A DNA stretch of 64,000 nucleotides from Lineus longissimus (taxonomy: Eukaryota; Nemertea; Pilidiophora; Heteronemertea; Lineidae). The position numbers and the translations under genes are program-made. The stretch covers positions 12,278,001 through 12,342,000 of the forward strand of contig NC_088314.1 of the NCBI RefSeq assembly GCF_910592395.1, written 5' to 3'. The notes beneath the pieces were generated by a model, which worked only from the letters and a program-made list of their open reading frames with translations, did no database searches and was not told the origin of the DNA. Below, in pieces: positions 24,937 to 36,295 of this stretch; position 1 is the first letter of the stretch; each line of letters starts with the position of its first letter.

Positions 24937-25356
24937 CTGCAGAAAAAAATAACAATACATGTAATTGGTGATGCAACAAAAAGTACCAGTGGCCTCTGAC
25001 TTGCAGCATGGCTTTGGAAGTAGCATATAGAGATGGGCCATGATGCCATGTCATCACATACTCCGTTGAACATAATGTAAAATTGCAAAAATAGCATTAC
25101 AAAGTGAGCATAACCCCTCAGCCCACACATGTTGAAGGTAACATGATAGTGTAGTGGCCTTAATGGGCTATGCGCAGCATACATGAGATAAAGCTGAAAG
25201 TAGTTTGTAAGTGAACGAGACCTTTTTTTGCTGATTTTGCAAAAGTACATAATGACACTACAAGACAACACTACAGCCCAACAATAGGGACCAGTTGACA
25301 TTTAAAGGCATCCAAAGTGCATACAAAATTGATAAACACCAATTCATAATTCGGCT

Positions 25357-25390
25357 TCGGCCTTTCCATACCCGGGTATGGAAAGGCCGA
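25357..25390. repeat. Perfect 34 bp palindrome
   Basis: A loop-free perfect palindrome centred between 25373 and 25374 (CCC/GGG), with arms reading TCGGCCTTTCCATACCC. It is followed by GCTAAAA, the same trailer that follows the 3' hairpins of families A and D, so it may be the terminus of another such family. Confidence 0.85.
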
Positions 25391-26598
25391 GCTAAAACCC
25401 CTGCTATTGGAGTACAAGCTATAGAAGGAAGTGGGCCAAATGCGCAATCGCTATCATTTTGGTTCCCATTTCCACTTCCGCTGTGCTAAACGGATCCGAA
25501 GCTACCCCAAAAGTGATAAGAACCAGACTAGCTTTTCCTATTGTATTCATGCAAAATTGGGACGGGTACAAGCTGGCTTGCAGAGCAACATGGCGCATGG
25601 TTTTAACGAAAATATTAACTTGTGGGAAACGAAAAATGGATGGCTTAAATACGCCGAAAACAGCTGGCAAGGGGGTTGTAACGTTTGGTACTTATTGTAT
25701 TTTCCTCCACTTATGATTATATGTGTAAATTACATTCCGAGCAGTGATATTCTTCAAAAAATGTTCAACTCGATCACGTCATCGAGATATCACGTCGTCG
25801 AGTCATTGAGTCGAATACCACCAGCCGGAGTGTAGGGCCTGCATCATGATGATGCTGGCTAGACTGCAGAATAGCCGGGACACTTAATAATATTGTTCAC
25901 CCTGTAGTATGTAATTGTCTACTGTAGTGTATGGTCTTGATCAGAGGATATACCCCTCTTCAAAAATTCAGTCCCAGATATGAGGATGGTACGTTTTGAG
26001 AAATTTAAGAAGTCTTGCACATGACGGATATGACATATAACAAGCCTATCTCCTTCAAAGAAACACTGCGTTGTGCTCAACTGCAAATCATGCATAATCA
26101 GGTGGACATGTGGTTGGCCTTGAAATTAGCATAATCAATCTGCACAGGATGATGCGGCATTTTCATTGGCGGATCGTCAACTTATTCACAGCATTATTAT
26201 AGGCAATCTCCTTGCGCATGAATGGAACTCTCAAACTGTACCATGAACATATCTGGACCAGAGATTCGAAGTGGGGTATTGTCTCTCCAGCTGTAAAACC
26301 CAAAATAATCAATCAAGTGTCCCAGTCATTGTGCTGTTGTATCGAATGCCTCGTTGCAAAGGCCTGAACTGACATTGGGGACAGTGGTTAAAATGAAACA
26401 GGCAATTTTTTGCTAACTGCAGAGACATGACTGAGTCAATTTACTACTAAACCTTGCATGGTGACATTGTTAATGCGGAACTACTTTCTAGAATGCTACC
26501 AATGATGACCTCATTGGTAGTAACAATTGAGTTCGTCATTTCTGCATAGACTTTATCAAAACCTTGCATGCATGATGATAATATTGTTAGGGGTAAGG
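25391..26598. other. ATG7 intron, no gene seen
   Basis: Overlapping open frames around 25431-25835 exist on both strands and in two plus frames, which argues against coding. Nothing else is supported. Confidence 0.5.
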
Positions 26599-27237
26599 TA
26601 CAGTACAACCACCCCCCGGGGACACCTCTGCCAGGCGGACACCTCTACTTTACGGACACCTCCGCCCAGTCCCGATTTTTACTAAGTCATTTCCAATAAC
26701 AAAAACCTCTGTAGGGCGGACACCTCTCTATTCCGAATTGCGGACAGGGCGACGGTCATTTTTTGGCCCGATTCCCTCCCAATTACGGACAGTCGGCAAA
26801 ATCAATGGCTTCCTGTGTGCGCTTGGATAATCAGATAGGCCTGAGAGGTGAGATGTTTGCGCAATTAATCAAGGTAATTACCCAATGACACCTTGCTTTT
26901 GTATCCTAATCAAGCCGCGGCATTTGTTTAGTCATCTTCTCAGCTTTTCACTCATTGTCACCTGACAGTGTCAGCGACACTCACAAATCCACGCCGTGTT
27001 GTCAATGCTGCGGCGAATAAGCGTGAGTAGAGAAATTAAAAAAATATTAATTGTTGATCAAAGGTGGCCGATGAACTAAAATTGCACGGTTTTTTCACAC
27101 ATCATGGCGTACTGTTGAGATTTTGCAATAAAAAGGGCGCATTTTACTCTAGAAATCATTCATTCTCCGAATACCAAAGAAGTCACGTCATTCAACGCAA
27201 CACCGATCAGTTTACAAGTTCGAGATTTCAACGCAAG

Positions 27238-28792
27238 ATGCCGACACAGAGCAAACCAAGAACAGCAAGGCGGGAACTTCAACTGCAAGACAAGATCAAG
27301 TTGATAAAGGCCAAGGACAGCGAGGGGAAGTCATGTCGTCAACTTGTTGAGATGTTTGACATCGGGAAGACCCAAGTTTCGACAATCTTGAAGAGGAAGA
27401 CCGAATATCTCGATGCATATGAAGAAAATGCACCAACAGAGAGGAAGAGGCTCAAGGTGTCATCAGAGTTGCACAGCCTCCCAGTATCCAGACCGATGAT
27501 CCAAGAGAAAGCCAGACAGATCGCCCTTGGTTTAGACAAGAAAGACTTCAAGGCATCGAATGGTTGGCTAGAAAAGTGGAAGACCTGGCACAACATAAAC
27601 CAAGCGACAATTTGCGGCGAAAGTGAGAGTGTCGATGACAATATGGTTGATGAATGGAAGAAGAAACTGCCTGAACTGGTTGCCGGCTACGACCCGAAAG
27701 ACATTTTTAACATGGACGAGACTGGCCTATTCTACCGCGCCTTGCCTTGTAAAACGCTGAGAGTACGGGGTGACGAAAGTGGGAGGCAAGAAATCTAAAG
27801 ACCGCATCACAGCGTCATTATGCGTCAACCTCGAGGGTGATTTTGAACAGACTCTCATCATTGGAAAGTCGGCCAACCCGAGATGTTTTCGAAATCTTTC
27901 CAAGCGCCACCTGCCAATCGCATGGGAACACAACAAGAAAGCGTGGATGACGGGAGAAATTTTCGGCCGTTGGGTAAAATCATTCAACACCAGAATGCGA
28001 CTCCAGGGAAGACACGTCCTGCTCTTCATCGACAATGCCCCGTCACACCCAAAATACTTCAGCCTGTCCAACGTCAAGATAATCTTCCTGCCAGCCAACA
28101 CCACGTCCAAGCTTCAGCCTCTCGACCAAGGAATCATCGCTGCAATCAAGAAGAACTACAGACGCCGTCTCCTCCAGGCCGTTCTTCTTCGAATGGACAA
28201 AGGGGAGGACATTTCCAAACTCAGCAAATGCGTGTCTGTCCTTGATGCATGCGAGTGGGTGACGGCCGCAGTTAAAGAAGTCAAGTCCACAACGGTTAGA
28301 GCGTGTTTTGCCAGGTCCGGCTTTACCGATGATGTTATCGACGAAGATCCAGAGGACAACCTCCCCCTTGCGCAGCTCATCCAAGAGGCTCAGATTCACT
28401 TTGGCATCGACGACATTATGGATGTCGAGGATTACATTGGCTTTGTCGGTGATACGGCGGTTACGGATGACATAATGGAAGGATACGAGCAGCGTCTTTT
28501 AGAGGAATTTCGCACACCAGCCGCAACTGCAAACGCATTTGTTGACGACAAAGTACGCACTGCAGAAATCGCTGACGATGACGAAAATGAAACGGCTGAG
28601 CCAGAATGCGAGATCAACTCCAACGCAATGGCTCTTCACTATGCATCGCAACTTCACCTATTCTGCTTAGATCGGGACTATGGTGACGTGTTCCAGAACA
28701 TTCTGAAATCTGAGACCTCACTACAAGAACGCATTTTAGATTCGAAACGGAATGCTAAGCAGACAACATTGGACAGTTTCTTTCGGCATTAG
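27238..28792 (+). pseudogene. Tigger/pogo transposase with one frameshift
   Basis: I start it at ATG 27238 (MPTQSKPRTARRELQ), because the upstream GTG-initiated extension has no family resemblance. Order: CENP-B N-terminal helix-turn-helix (LQDKIKLIKAKDSEGKSCRQ ... KTQVSTILKRK); second DNA-binding domain (ASNGWLEKWKTWHNI); DDE core with the first Asp in FNMDETGLFY, the second in LLFIDNAPSH and the third in KLQPLDQGII. The C-terminus is acidic and ends QTTLDSFF, a PCNA-interacting (PIP-box) pattern, a feature reported for pogo transposase. One indel near 27778-27784 (GTGGGAGG) shifts the frame between the two long open segments (ending 27798, starting 27770). Everything else is open, so inactivation is recent or the base is an error. 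It acts in the nucleus on the TIR and subterminal repeats. Confidence 0.93.
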
Positions 28793-29102
28793 TGCTTTAG
28801 ACATAAACTTTGCAATCATCTACCGGTACAATATTGTTACATGATGTTGAATGATATTGAATTTATTCAGAGTGCCTAGGCCTATGCCTGGCTGGGCCTA
28901 AAAGTGCATGTGCTTAATTAAACTACAGAATGCAAAGCTATGTTATGACATTAATTGCAGTTTGAGTTGTTTGTCCCATTGTGCTAATAAAGTCTAGTGT
29001 ATGTCCATGTAAAATAAACACGTACAATAATGTTTGAAATAAAACACGAATTGTTCCAATATATTTGTTTGTCATTTTTATTTCATTCTCTCTATAAAAA
29101 TA

Positions 29103-29182
29103 TTCCCTCCTGAATGGAAATGAGTTCAATACTTCAGTAAACTACTTCCCTCCTGAATGGAAATGAGTTCAATACTTCAGTA
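29103..29182. repeat. 43 bp period tandem duplication inside Tigger
   Basis: A 37 bp unit beginning TTCCCTCCTGAATGGAAATG at 29103 is repeated exactly at 29146, inside the 3' non-coding part of the Tigger element. Confidence 0.9.
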
Positions 29183-29478
29183 CTCGAAGGACTCCACCTG
29201 TTGGTCAATTATGGCATAACCTCCCTATTAAGGACACCTACTCTATTAAGGACACCTGGGCCCAGTCCCATGGGTGTCCGCAAGAGAGAGGTTGTACTGT
29301 ACTTACTTCCCAGTAATATTAATGGTCATCTGAATATGTAATCCAGTACTACTGTGTTCTATCCATTAGTCAATTTCTGTGTACGTATAAAATGGTCCGA
29401 TTGAAGTACACAACTAAGAGAGTATTGGTAATTTAGAAACATATCTAATGTTTATATGTTCACCCACTGCTAAGGTCT

Positions 29479-30257
29479 TTGTTTATGTCATTACGTGCTT
29501 CTGCTGATTTAGGTAAAACCAACTGGTGTAGTAATATAAAGTCTATTCTTAACAGGTTAGGTGCGTCCAATTTATGGCTTGCAAACAATGCGGGTGATAG
29601 GAACTATGTGTTAAAATTCCTTGAAATAAGGACCAAGGACCTTTTTTTACAGGAGTGGCGTAGCACTTTATTTAATTCTCGTAAGCTACAATTGTATAAA
29701 GATTTAGTCTCTCCAGTTTTTGGTTTACATAAGTATCTTGATTGTTCTAATTACAAGCATTTTAAACAGTTAACAAGATACAGAACTTCTACCCACTCCC
29801 TCATGATTGAGGCTGGGAGACACCAAGGCGTACCCAGAGAAAACCGTTTTTGTGAATTTTGTAATGATATCATTGAAGACGAATATCATTTTTTCCTACA
29901 ATGTCCAAAATATGATGTACCGCGGCAACGCTTTATTAAACCCTTCTATGCAGCACATCCAAATATGTATAAATTGTCATGTCTTTTAAATTGCTCAAGC
30001 AAAAGTCAAACCTCTAATCTTGTCAAATACGTATGGGAGGCAGAACGTATCCGTGTTGCATGCAACATGCACTGCTAGTTCTGTCTTTCTTTACTTTATC
30101 GTTCGTATTTCACCATTTTCTTGTCAACCTTCCTCTACCCCCAGCTGTGTTTATACCGTCTGTCATCTTGTAATTTCTTGTAATTTTTGTGTTGAAATTT
30201 CCTCTGTAATCACTACAAACTATTAGTTTATGTGAATAAAGCTATTATTATTATTAT
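29479..30257 (+). mobile_element. LINE 3' fragment (ORF2 C-terminus)
   Basis: A 199-residue open frame corresponds to the C-terminal end of a CR1/L2/RTE-type non-LTR retrotransposon ORF2. It ends in the zf-RVT-like cysteine cluster FCEFCNDIIEDEYHFFLQCP. A 3' UTR and an ATT microsatellite tail (GAATAAAGCTATTATTATTA) follow. The reverse transcriptase and endonuclease are missing; this is the usual 5' truncation. Confidence 0.8.
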
Positions 30258-30784
30258 GACTTGTTTTCAGATTCAAGTCTTATTGTATTTGTTCTAATTA
30301 AAAGTCTAAGTCATGTCGAGGCCTCGCAACGACAAATCAACCAATAGTAAGATTACTGTTTTATGATTTATAATGACATTTAATGGCATTCCTATGTCCA
30401 GACATACGAGAACCACGCCATCAACATTCATGCAAAGTGCGGGGTATCCCCTGAATGACCTATCATCATACCTCAACCAGAACCCTGTCTCACAGTTTGC
30501 TATTGCTGTGCTAAAACCACCGGATTGAGTGAATGAAAAGTTGATGATAATATGATAGAACAACAAGCAAGCTCAACTGACCATGCATGCAAAAAACCAT
30601 TCTTCATAGTACCAGGTACAGACCAATGCCTGTATGATTCAATGCATTGCATGATCAGCATACATGTATTATGAACCAGTGAATCTATGCATAAAGTTGC
30701 ATAAGGTTATCTCAATTGTACAATTACTAAGCCTACACAGTACTTCATACCAAGTACATATGCACATCTCTGATGCGATACACG

Positions 30785-31335
30785 GTTAGAATCCCAACGG
30801 TAAAAATCAGAATGGTAAAAAATTCGAAAGGTAAAAATCCCAAATTTTAGAATATTTTACTAATTCGAAAAAAAATTGGAACAAAAATATATTACGAAAA
30901 CTTTTAAGACTAATTTTTCACCAAAAATTCCTTAAATCTTTTCCAAAAAAAAATTGCTGAAAAAAATCAGCCTCATAAAGTTGTTTTTTTCCTACCTTCT
31001 TCGGGGGGGGGGGGGGGGATACACAACACAAACATTTTCTTTTCGAAGAAAGTCAGTAGACATGTTTCCCATCTTTGATTCATTTTGACAAATAAAAAAC
31101 AACTCACAATTTGATAAAATGAGAAACCACTAGGCCTACATGATTCATAATTTTTTTACCAATTTCAGAAAAGAAAAGTTGAACAAACACATTCCAAAAT
31201 GGATCACAAAATATTTCCAAAAATCTCAAAATATTCCAAATATCTGAAAAGAAAAAGATTCTGAAAATTTTTTTTATTTTCGGATTTTTACCTACCTGAA
31301 CATTTTTGGGATTTTTCCCGTTCGGACTTTTACCC
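30785..31335. repeat. AT-rich inverted-repeat (MITE-like) element
   Basis: The left end carries GGTAAAAATCAGAATGG and GGTAAAAATCCCAA; the right end carries TTGGGATTTTTCCCGTTCGG and related TTTTTACC motifs as the reverse complement. Internally it is A/T-rich with a G16 run. Ends and target duplication are not precisely fixed. Confidence 0.5.
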
Positions 31336-31706
31336 ACATTCCAAAACAAAGACCCTGGTATCACGTGATGTGGTCTCATGAGCAGTGTACACACTTAAGA
31401 AAAAATTTCACATTTTCAGTTGCCAGCTTTCATGAGAGATAGACAGAAGTAGTTTTTCACATGTTGCACGTGCTCGGATAGAGTCCGAAAATCACCAAAA
31501 ACTGCCAAAAGGCACAATGGCACTCCAAGACCTTCATAACGATGTAATGCCTAGCATCATCAATGTTAATATATCAGCCCTGGAAACTAGACAGCTAGAC
31601 CGACAGACATCGCCCACCTCGAGAATACCCTCTCTAGTCTTTAAGGGCTCAGGGGTAAAAATGAGTTCTCAGATGTTACATCATTGGCAGTCTATTATAC
31701 TCACCC

Positions 31707-31822
31707 CTCAGGATGCTGAAGAACAGACATCAACAGTTCAACAGCCAGGGCACTGGCCAACATGGACATGCCAGGCCTGGAGACGGTACACTGCTGGTCT
31801 AGGGTGCGGTCATGAGTCGACT
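31707..31822 (-). CDS. ATG7: ATG7 exon with catalytic cysteine
   Basis: A 116 bp exon, acceptor CTATTTCAG, donor GG/GTGAGT. It encodes [17 protein letters not shown] and then [31 protein letters not shown] contains the active-site cysteine of ATG7 that forms the thioester with ATG8/ATG12 (family knowledge). It begins in phase 0 directly after GD of the exon at 50119-50426 and ends with two bases of a Gly codon completed by the exon at 24852-24936. Introns are about 18.3 kb upstream and 6.8 kb downstream, both full of transposons. The exact match of phases across three distant exons is the strongest evidence that this is a working gene. Confidence 0.93.
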
Positions 31823-31865
31823 GAAATAGACATGTAATGGTTAAAAGTACAAATTGCATTAGAAA

Positions 31866-32230
31866 TGACCAGGGCCATTGTGTTCACCTCATGTGAAGGA
31901 AAGATGGATAAAGAGCATGGTATTGTGTCATGTTGTGTTAAGGGCTGACCAGAGTACCACCATTTTGGCTAGAACTTGAAATCACAAGGCAACTAGAACT
32001 TCTTCAAAATGTAGTGAATGCTCATTTATTACCCCGGAGGCTGTGCTCTGGAAAACAAAGAACAGACTCCAGCATTGAAATGCGCATTCAATTCATTTTG
32101 AAAGAGTTCTAATTGCTTGAGGATTTGGAGGTCTAGCCAAAATGGTGGTACCTATGGTCAACCCTTAAGTCTGATGTAGGTCAAGCAATAACGAAACACA
32201 GCTGTTTCAGCTAAGCCTAAACATGACATC
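31866..32230 (+). repeat. Family A 5' end interrupted by a TTAA MITE
   Basis: The family-A 5' signature (AAATGACCAGGGCCATTGTG) runs through GATGGATAAAGAGCATGGTA to TGTGTTAA, is split by the MITE at 31942-32164, and resumes with GTCTGATGTAGGTCAAGCAA. The uninterrupted equivalent is at 53088-53190. Confidence 0.8.
31942..32164. mobile_element. 223 bp MITE with TTAA target duplication
   Basis: TIRs of about 32 bp start GGGYTGACCA and include TACCACCATTTTGGCTAG. They are flanked by TTAA at 31938-31941 and 32165-32168. An unoccupied site (TGTTAGGTTTGATGTAGGTC) exists in the family-A copy near 53160. TTAA use fits piggyBac or Kolobok mobilisation. Confidence 0.85.
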
Positions 32231-33256
32231 GAAATAAACCATTCTGCCTACTAGCCTGCTGCCCAACGATTGGTCCATGCGAAAAGCCTGTTAACCGCTA
32301 TGTAAACATTGTCGCCAATACACATCTCACACATTATCGCAATACCCATTCAGCCAAAGGGTTAATGCATTGGCATCGTTCAAACATCAGTGCGCTTCTG
32401 TACACGTGCTCGAATTAGATACGACGGTTTTCATTGGCTCATAAGTTGTGTCACATGACCATTCACCCGGCAAGAAAATTTCATGAAATTTGGACCAAAA
32501 TTAACGAAACAGTGGCGATTTCCATGTTTTTTATCGATTTTTCGACAAGTTACAGATTTTGGAATTCTTCAAGACTAGATAGCCGGGTAGGCATAATATC
32601 ATATATCATAAATACCCCGGCTGTTTTGCATAACTCATTTCAGTTTCGTACAGAATCGTGCGTTTATTCTGAAATTTCTCAAACTTTGATCTGCTCAAAT
32701 TCAAATGGCCGACTTGCAGACAGAGATTGAGATGGGGTGCCAAGTTCATCGTACAACATCGAATTCCCTTGATCGTTATTTAGCAAAACGAGTTACTTCC
32801 AGTTTTCATTTAAATCTTTACTTTTAAAATATATATCTATTTTATGTTAGTTTGCTGTCTATTCATGCAGAAAATGCATTTGAAAAACAAATGTCTAAAA
32901 ATAGTTGAGTTTTGAAGTTCGATAGTCGGGTCTATTTTGGTGAAAGGGGTACAGCATGGGTATTAGTACAATAATAAGTCATGATCGTGCTTATGAACTA
33001 GCCATGAGTTAAAATATACCATAGTTGATGTTGAAAATATCTTTACAGATGTAATTGATAAATATAGTCTTAAGAATTCGCCAAATATAGAAAAGTTCTT
33101 GGTATATTATCCACCTGTTAGCAAAATGAACTCGCCCATTGACCCACATTCCAGTTTGTTGTGGTATTTTTGTACAGGGTGATGCCAAAACAGTGCCTTT
33201 TGTTGACTGGTAAACAGTCCTTCAGTTACTAAAATGCCTTTTTCCTTTAATTTCAG
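32231..33256. other. ATG7 intron, no gene seen
   Basis: AT-rich with short open frames of no recognisable family (for example 32434-32730 plus). Nothing supportable is seen. Confidence 0.5.
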
Positions 33257-34095
33257 CTGGTTGCATGGTGTGTACTGCAGATAACTTCTCGACTTAATCC
33301 GGCTGATGTGATGCTTTAGTTGATTCGAGAGGCTACATGTATATGACCCAGTACGTCGACATCATTGATCCGGCAGTGAACAAGATAAGTGGTAAGTTAA
33401 GCGATGTTTCCCTTCATCTATGTATTCACAAACAGATGATTGAAATAATTATACTGTATTCCCGTAGGCTTTGTATGCATGTATTCTATTCTAATAAATT
33501 ACTCTTTATTTCAGGTTCAGCCTCCAAGATGTGTCACCAGAAATGCAACCGACATTATAGACAGGCGTGATTACTACTCTGATTTTGGACTGATGGTAAG
33601 TTCAGAGGCTATTTTGATTGCAATTAAATATTATTTGAATCTACATTGAAATAAAAGTGGACATCTGTAGGATACTTCCTTTCTTTCTCTAGATTCAACA
33701 CTGGTCAGTGTCAGAATTGAATTAGAATAGAAGCTGTGTCTGTTGGAGCCACCCCCAGTTACCCCCCCCCCCCCCTCCCCCATTTAGCCACTGCCATTAT
33801 GTTTACACTCGCCTTTACAATTCCAGGTATACTCGTCTTCAAAATGGACCTGACTAGGAATGATGATGGTGACTTCCCTCCTCAGAAAAAAGCTCGGTTG
33901 GATTCGAAAGTTGGTGCAGGCGGTCATTAGCGATATTTCGGTCGTAAACGCAAGAAGTCCAAGAAATCCACTGACAAATCAGGAAAACGTATATTCAATG
34001 TCGGCGACACGTGTTTGTTCAGATTGGACTCAAAAGTTTATCTTGGAACCGTCCTTAGTCAAGTTGATGAACATCATTTCAAAATTGAGGACTAG
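33257..34095 (+). pseudogene. Candidate spliced gene or pseudogene of unknown family
   Basis: Three segments have convincing GT-AG borders: 33257-33391 (acceptor TTTCAG, donor GTAAGT), 33515-33595 (TTTCAG, GTAAGT) and from 33827 (TTCCAG). The last one holds a frame from ATG 33844 (MDLTRNDDGDFPPQKKARLD). It is interrupted once by TAG after GAGGH, then continues open as RYFGRKRKKSKK ... FNVGDTCLFRLDSKVYLGTV ... HHFKIED to a stop near 34095. PQKKARL and KRKKSKK look like nuclear localisation signals, and the VGDTCLFR...YLGTV stretch resembles a small SH3-like (Tudor/Agenet or integrase C-terminal) barrel. No known family is claimed, and the exon phases do not give one continuous protein. Confidence 0.35.
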
Positions 34096-34319
34096 ACAGG
34101 AACAGTGCGCACCTTCATTTGTCTGTCACTTTGATTAAAAGAAAGTTAAAGTTGAAACTTCTATAGCAAGGAATATGAAGATGTGAACTTTGTATTATTA
34201 TTTTTTGAATGTATGAGTCTATTGAATGTAAATTAAATGCATATTGTGAATAATTAATAATAATAATATTGTGTACATTGAAATCATGACTTTTAATTTT
34301 TGTGTACTGGTACTGCCTT

Positions 34320-34850
34320 GATATGTTGTCCTCTGTGACTGTTGCCTCATCTCTCGGAATAACAAGACCCCAAGCTGGATGAGACACCTACATCCCCTGC
34401 ATATAAAAGATAGGTTGTGACATAATGTCCTCTGTGACTGTTGTCTCATCTCTCTTAATAACAAGGCCTCAAGCGGGATGAGACAACTACATCCCTTGCC
34501 TATGATAATAAAGGTTGTAACATATAATGTCCTCTGTGACTGTTGTCTCATCTCTCGGAATAACAAGGCCTCAAGCTGGATGAGACAACTACATCCCTTG
34601 CCTATGATAATAAAGGTTGTGACATGTCCTTGGTGACTGTTGTCTCAACTTCACTCCCGGAATTACAAGACCCCAAGCTGGATGAGACACCCGTTGTCCT
34701 GCCTATGATATCATAGGTTGTGACCTGTCGATTTTTGCAACTAACTGTCTCATCTTGGTAGGCCTGCAATAGGACACATTTGTCCTGCCTATATATACTA
34801 TAGGTTAAGACCTGTTCTTTGCGACTATTTGTCTCATTTGTGTACAACAG
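34320..34850. repeat. About 100 bp minisatellite, six units
   Basis: Units beginning GTCCTCTGTGACTGTTGTCT occur at 34328, 34427, 34529 and 34626, with diverged units at about 34728 and 34814 (spacing 86-102). They contain CAAGCTGGATGAGACA and CCTGCCTATGATA. Identity decays toward the right end. Confidence 0.85.
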
Positions 34851-35375
34851 GGCACCAATCTTTCATACCACAACATAAGTAATGGGCATGGCATTTTCAA
34901 ATGACGACCATTCTTCACAACGAATAACGAAGTAGGCCCTTTTAAAATGCCTTTTATTTGTCTTTGCCTGAGTGCAAACCTAATCTAATCACAGCCATAC
35001 AAAGCTATGTTATATGCAGAATATTAAAATGCTTTTTACAGAAGAATTGGTATCTGGGCTGAAACATAATAGAGGTGCAAACAATCATCAATATTTTTAC
35101 AGAAAAACTCCATCAAAGTCATCTTTTATACACTACACAGTGCAGGCCCAAGCCTATCCAAGATGGCAGCCGGAATATAATACACAAAGCTTGGTTCAGG
35201 TCAAGTTGGTTCTAATAAACGCATGCAATCTTAATTACGACTAACACAATTAAGGGGCATACATGGGTGGATTCAGGCCTTTTATGTAATCCTTAAGCGG
35301 TTGGGGTGAGGAACTGGGTTGTTTATTGGGGTAGCAATTAACACCTTCATGCCAGCTCTTCCCTAAGGAGTATAG

Positions 35376-36295
35376 ATTATTGTTCAATGTCATTAAAACA
35401 CACTTCCTATTGTTTGGAAAAGAAGCAGCCGATACTTTTTTAAGGTGGCAAAACAACAGACTTGAGGTAGAAGATATAGCAAATCACCTGGGTCATATCA
35501 TAGGCCCCCACGCCGAGCAGACACTTATTGATCAAGCTATTGGAAACATGATTGCCCGAACTAATGCACTTGTCTCTGCATTTGGTCATTGCGACATTGA
35601 TGTAAAATATCGCCTGTTCAAAACATATGTCATGTGTTTATACGGCAGCGTACTGTGGGATTTTTCTTCTAGGCACATGGATAGACTGCTTACGACCTGG
35701 AGGAAATGTATAAGGAAACTATTCAAATTACCGTATCGGACACACTCAAATTTGTTGCCTACTATATGCCGGGATATCAATCCGGAATTTCAGATGCACA
35801 GCAGGTTTTTAAAATTTTTTAAGACTGCTCTGAGAAGTAATAATGAACTGGTTGAACTGTCTGCGAAATCAGTCATTTACGGAAGTAGTTCCTCCGTCGG
35901 GGGAAACATCAATGTACTATGTGAGAAGATAGGGACCGATAGGGACAACCTTATTAGAAGGGGTAACAAAGTTGGTGATATCGAAACGAATGACATAGGC
36001 AGTGTGATCAGGGATCTTATACTGATGAGAGACAGGGGTGACTATCACCTCTTTGATAGAGATGAGCTGTCAGATGCTATTACGCATCTAGCATGCGAAT
36101 GATAAGTTGACCTTTGCCCCCCCCCCCGCGGCAGATGATCCATGAGAATTTTTCTTTCATAAATAGACTTTGATACATGTATTTTGTTTTTACGTTCTTG
36201 TCTTGTTCAATGCACCTTTTCTTGTAAGCGCACAATGCACAATACTGTAAAATGTACAAGAGTACGATAAATAAACTATATATATATATATAAAA
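35376..36295 (+). mobile_element. LINE fragment (RT thumb region)
   Basis: An open frame of 240 residues (35380-36102) matches the region after the reverse transcriptase active site of non-LTR elements: FNVIKTHFLLFG, HLGHIIG, YGSVLWD, WRKCIRKLFKLPYRTHSNLL. The upstream part is missing. It ends in a short 3' UTR with C9, GATAAATAAAC and a (TA)n tail near 36280. It is a different LINE or a different segment from the one at 29479. Confidence 0.8.

Larger units (their letters stand above)
26601..29299 (+). mobile_element. Full-length Tigger/pogo DNA transposon
   Basis: Terminal repeats start CAGTACAACC at 26601 and end GGTTGTACTG at 29299, each flanked by TA (26599-26600 and 29300-29301), the Tc1/mariner-pogo target duplication. 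Both subterminal regions carry several GGACACCT motifs in the same sense, likely transposase-binding repeats. The single transposase frame is described separately. It lies in the ATG7 intron between exons 31707-31822 and 24852-24936. Confidence 0.95.

Noticed and set aside
24837-25301. 154-residue minus-strand open frame overlapping the ATG7 exon
   Set aside because: Only the 85 bp exon part, in a different frame, is ATG7; the rest is intron read-through with no family resemblance.
25431-25835. 134-residue plus-strand open frame
   Set aside because: Overlapped by other open frames on both strands; no motif.
30306-30566. Protein-like minus-strand frame, and a plus-strand frame over the same bases
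   Set aside because: Both strands look equally plausible, neither matches a known family, and no splice borders support either.
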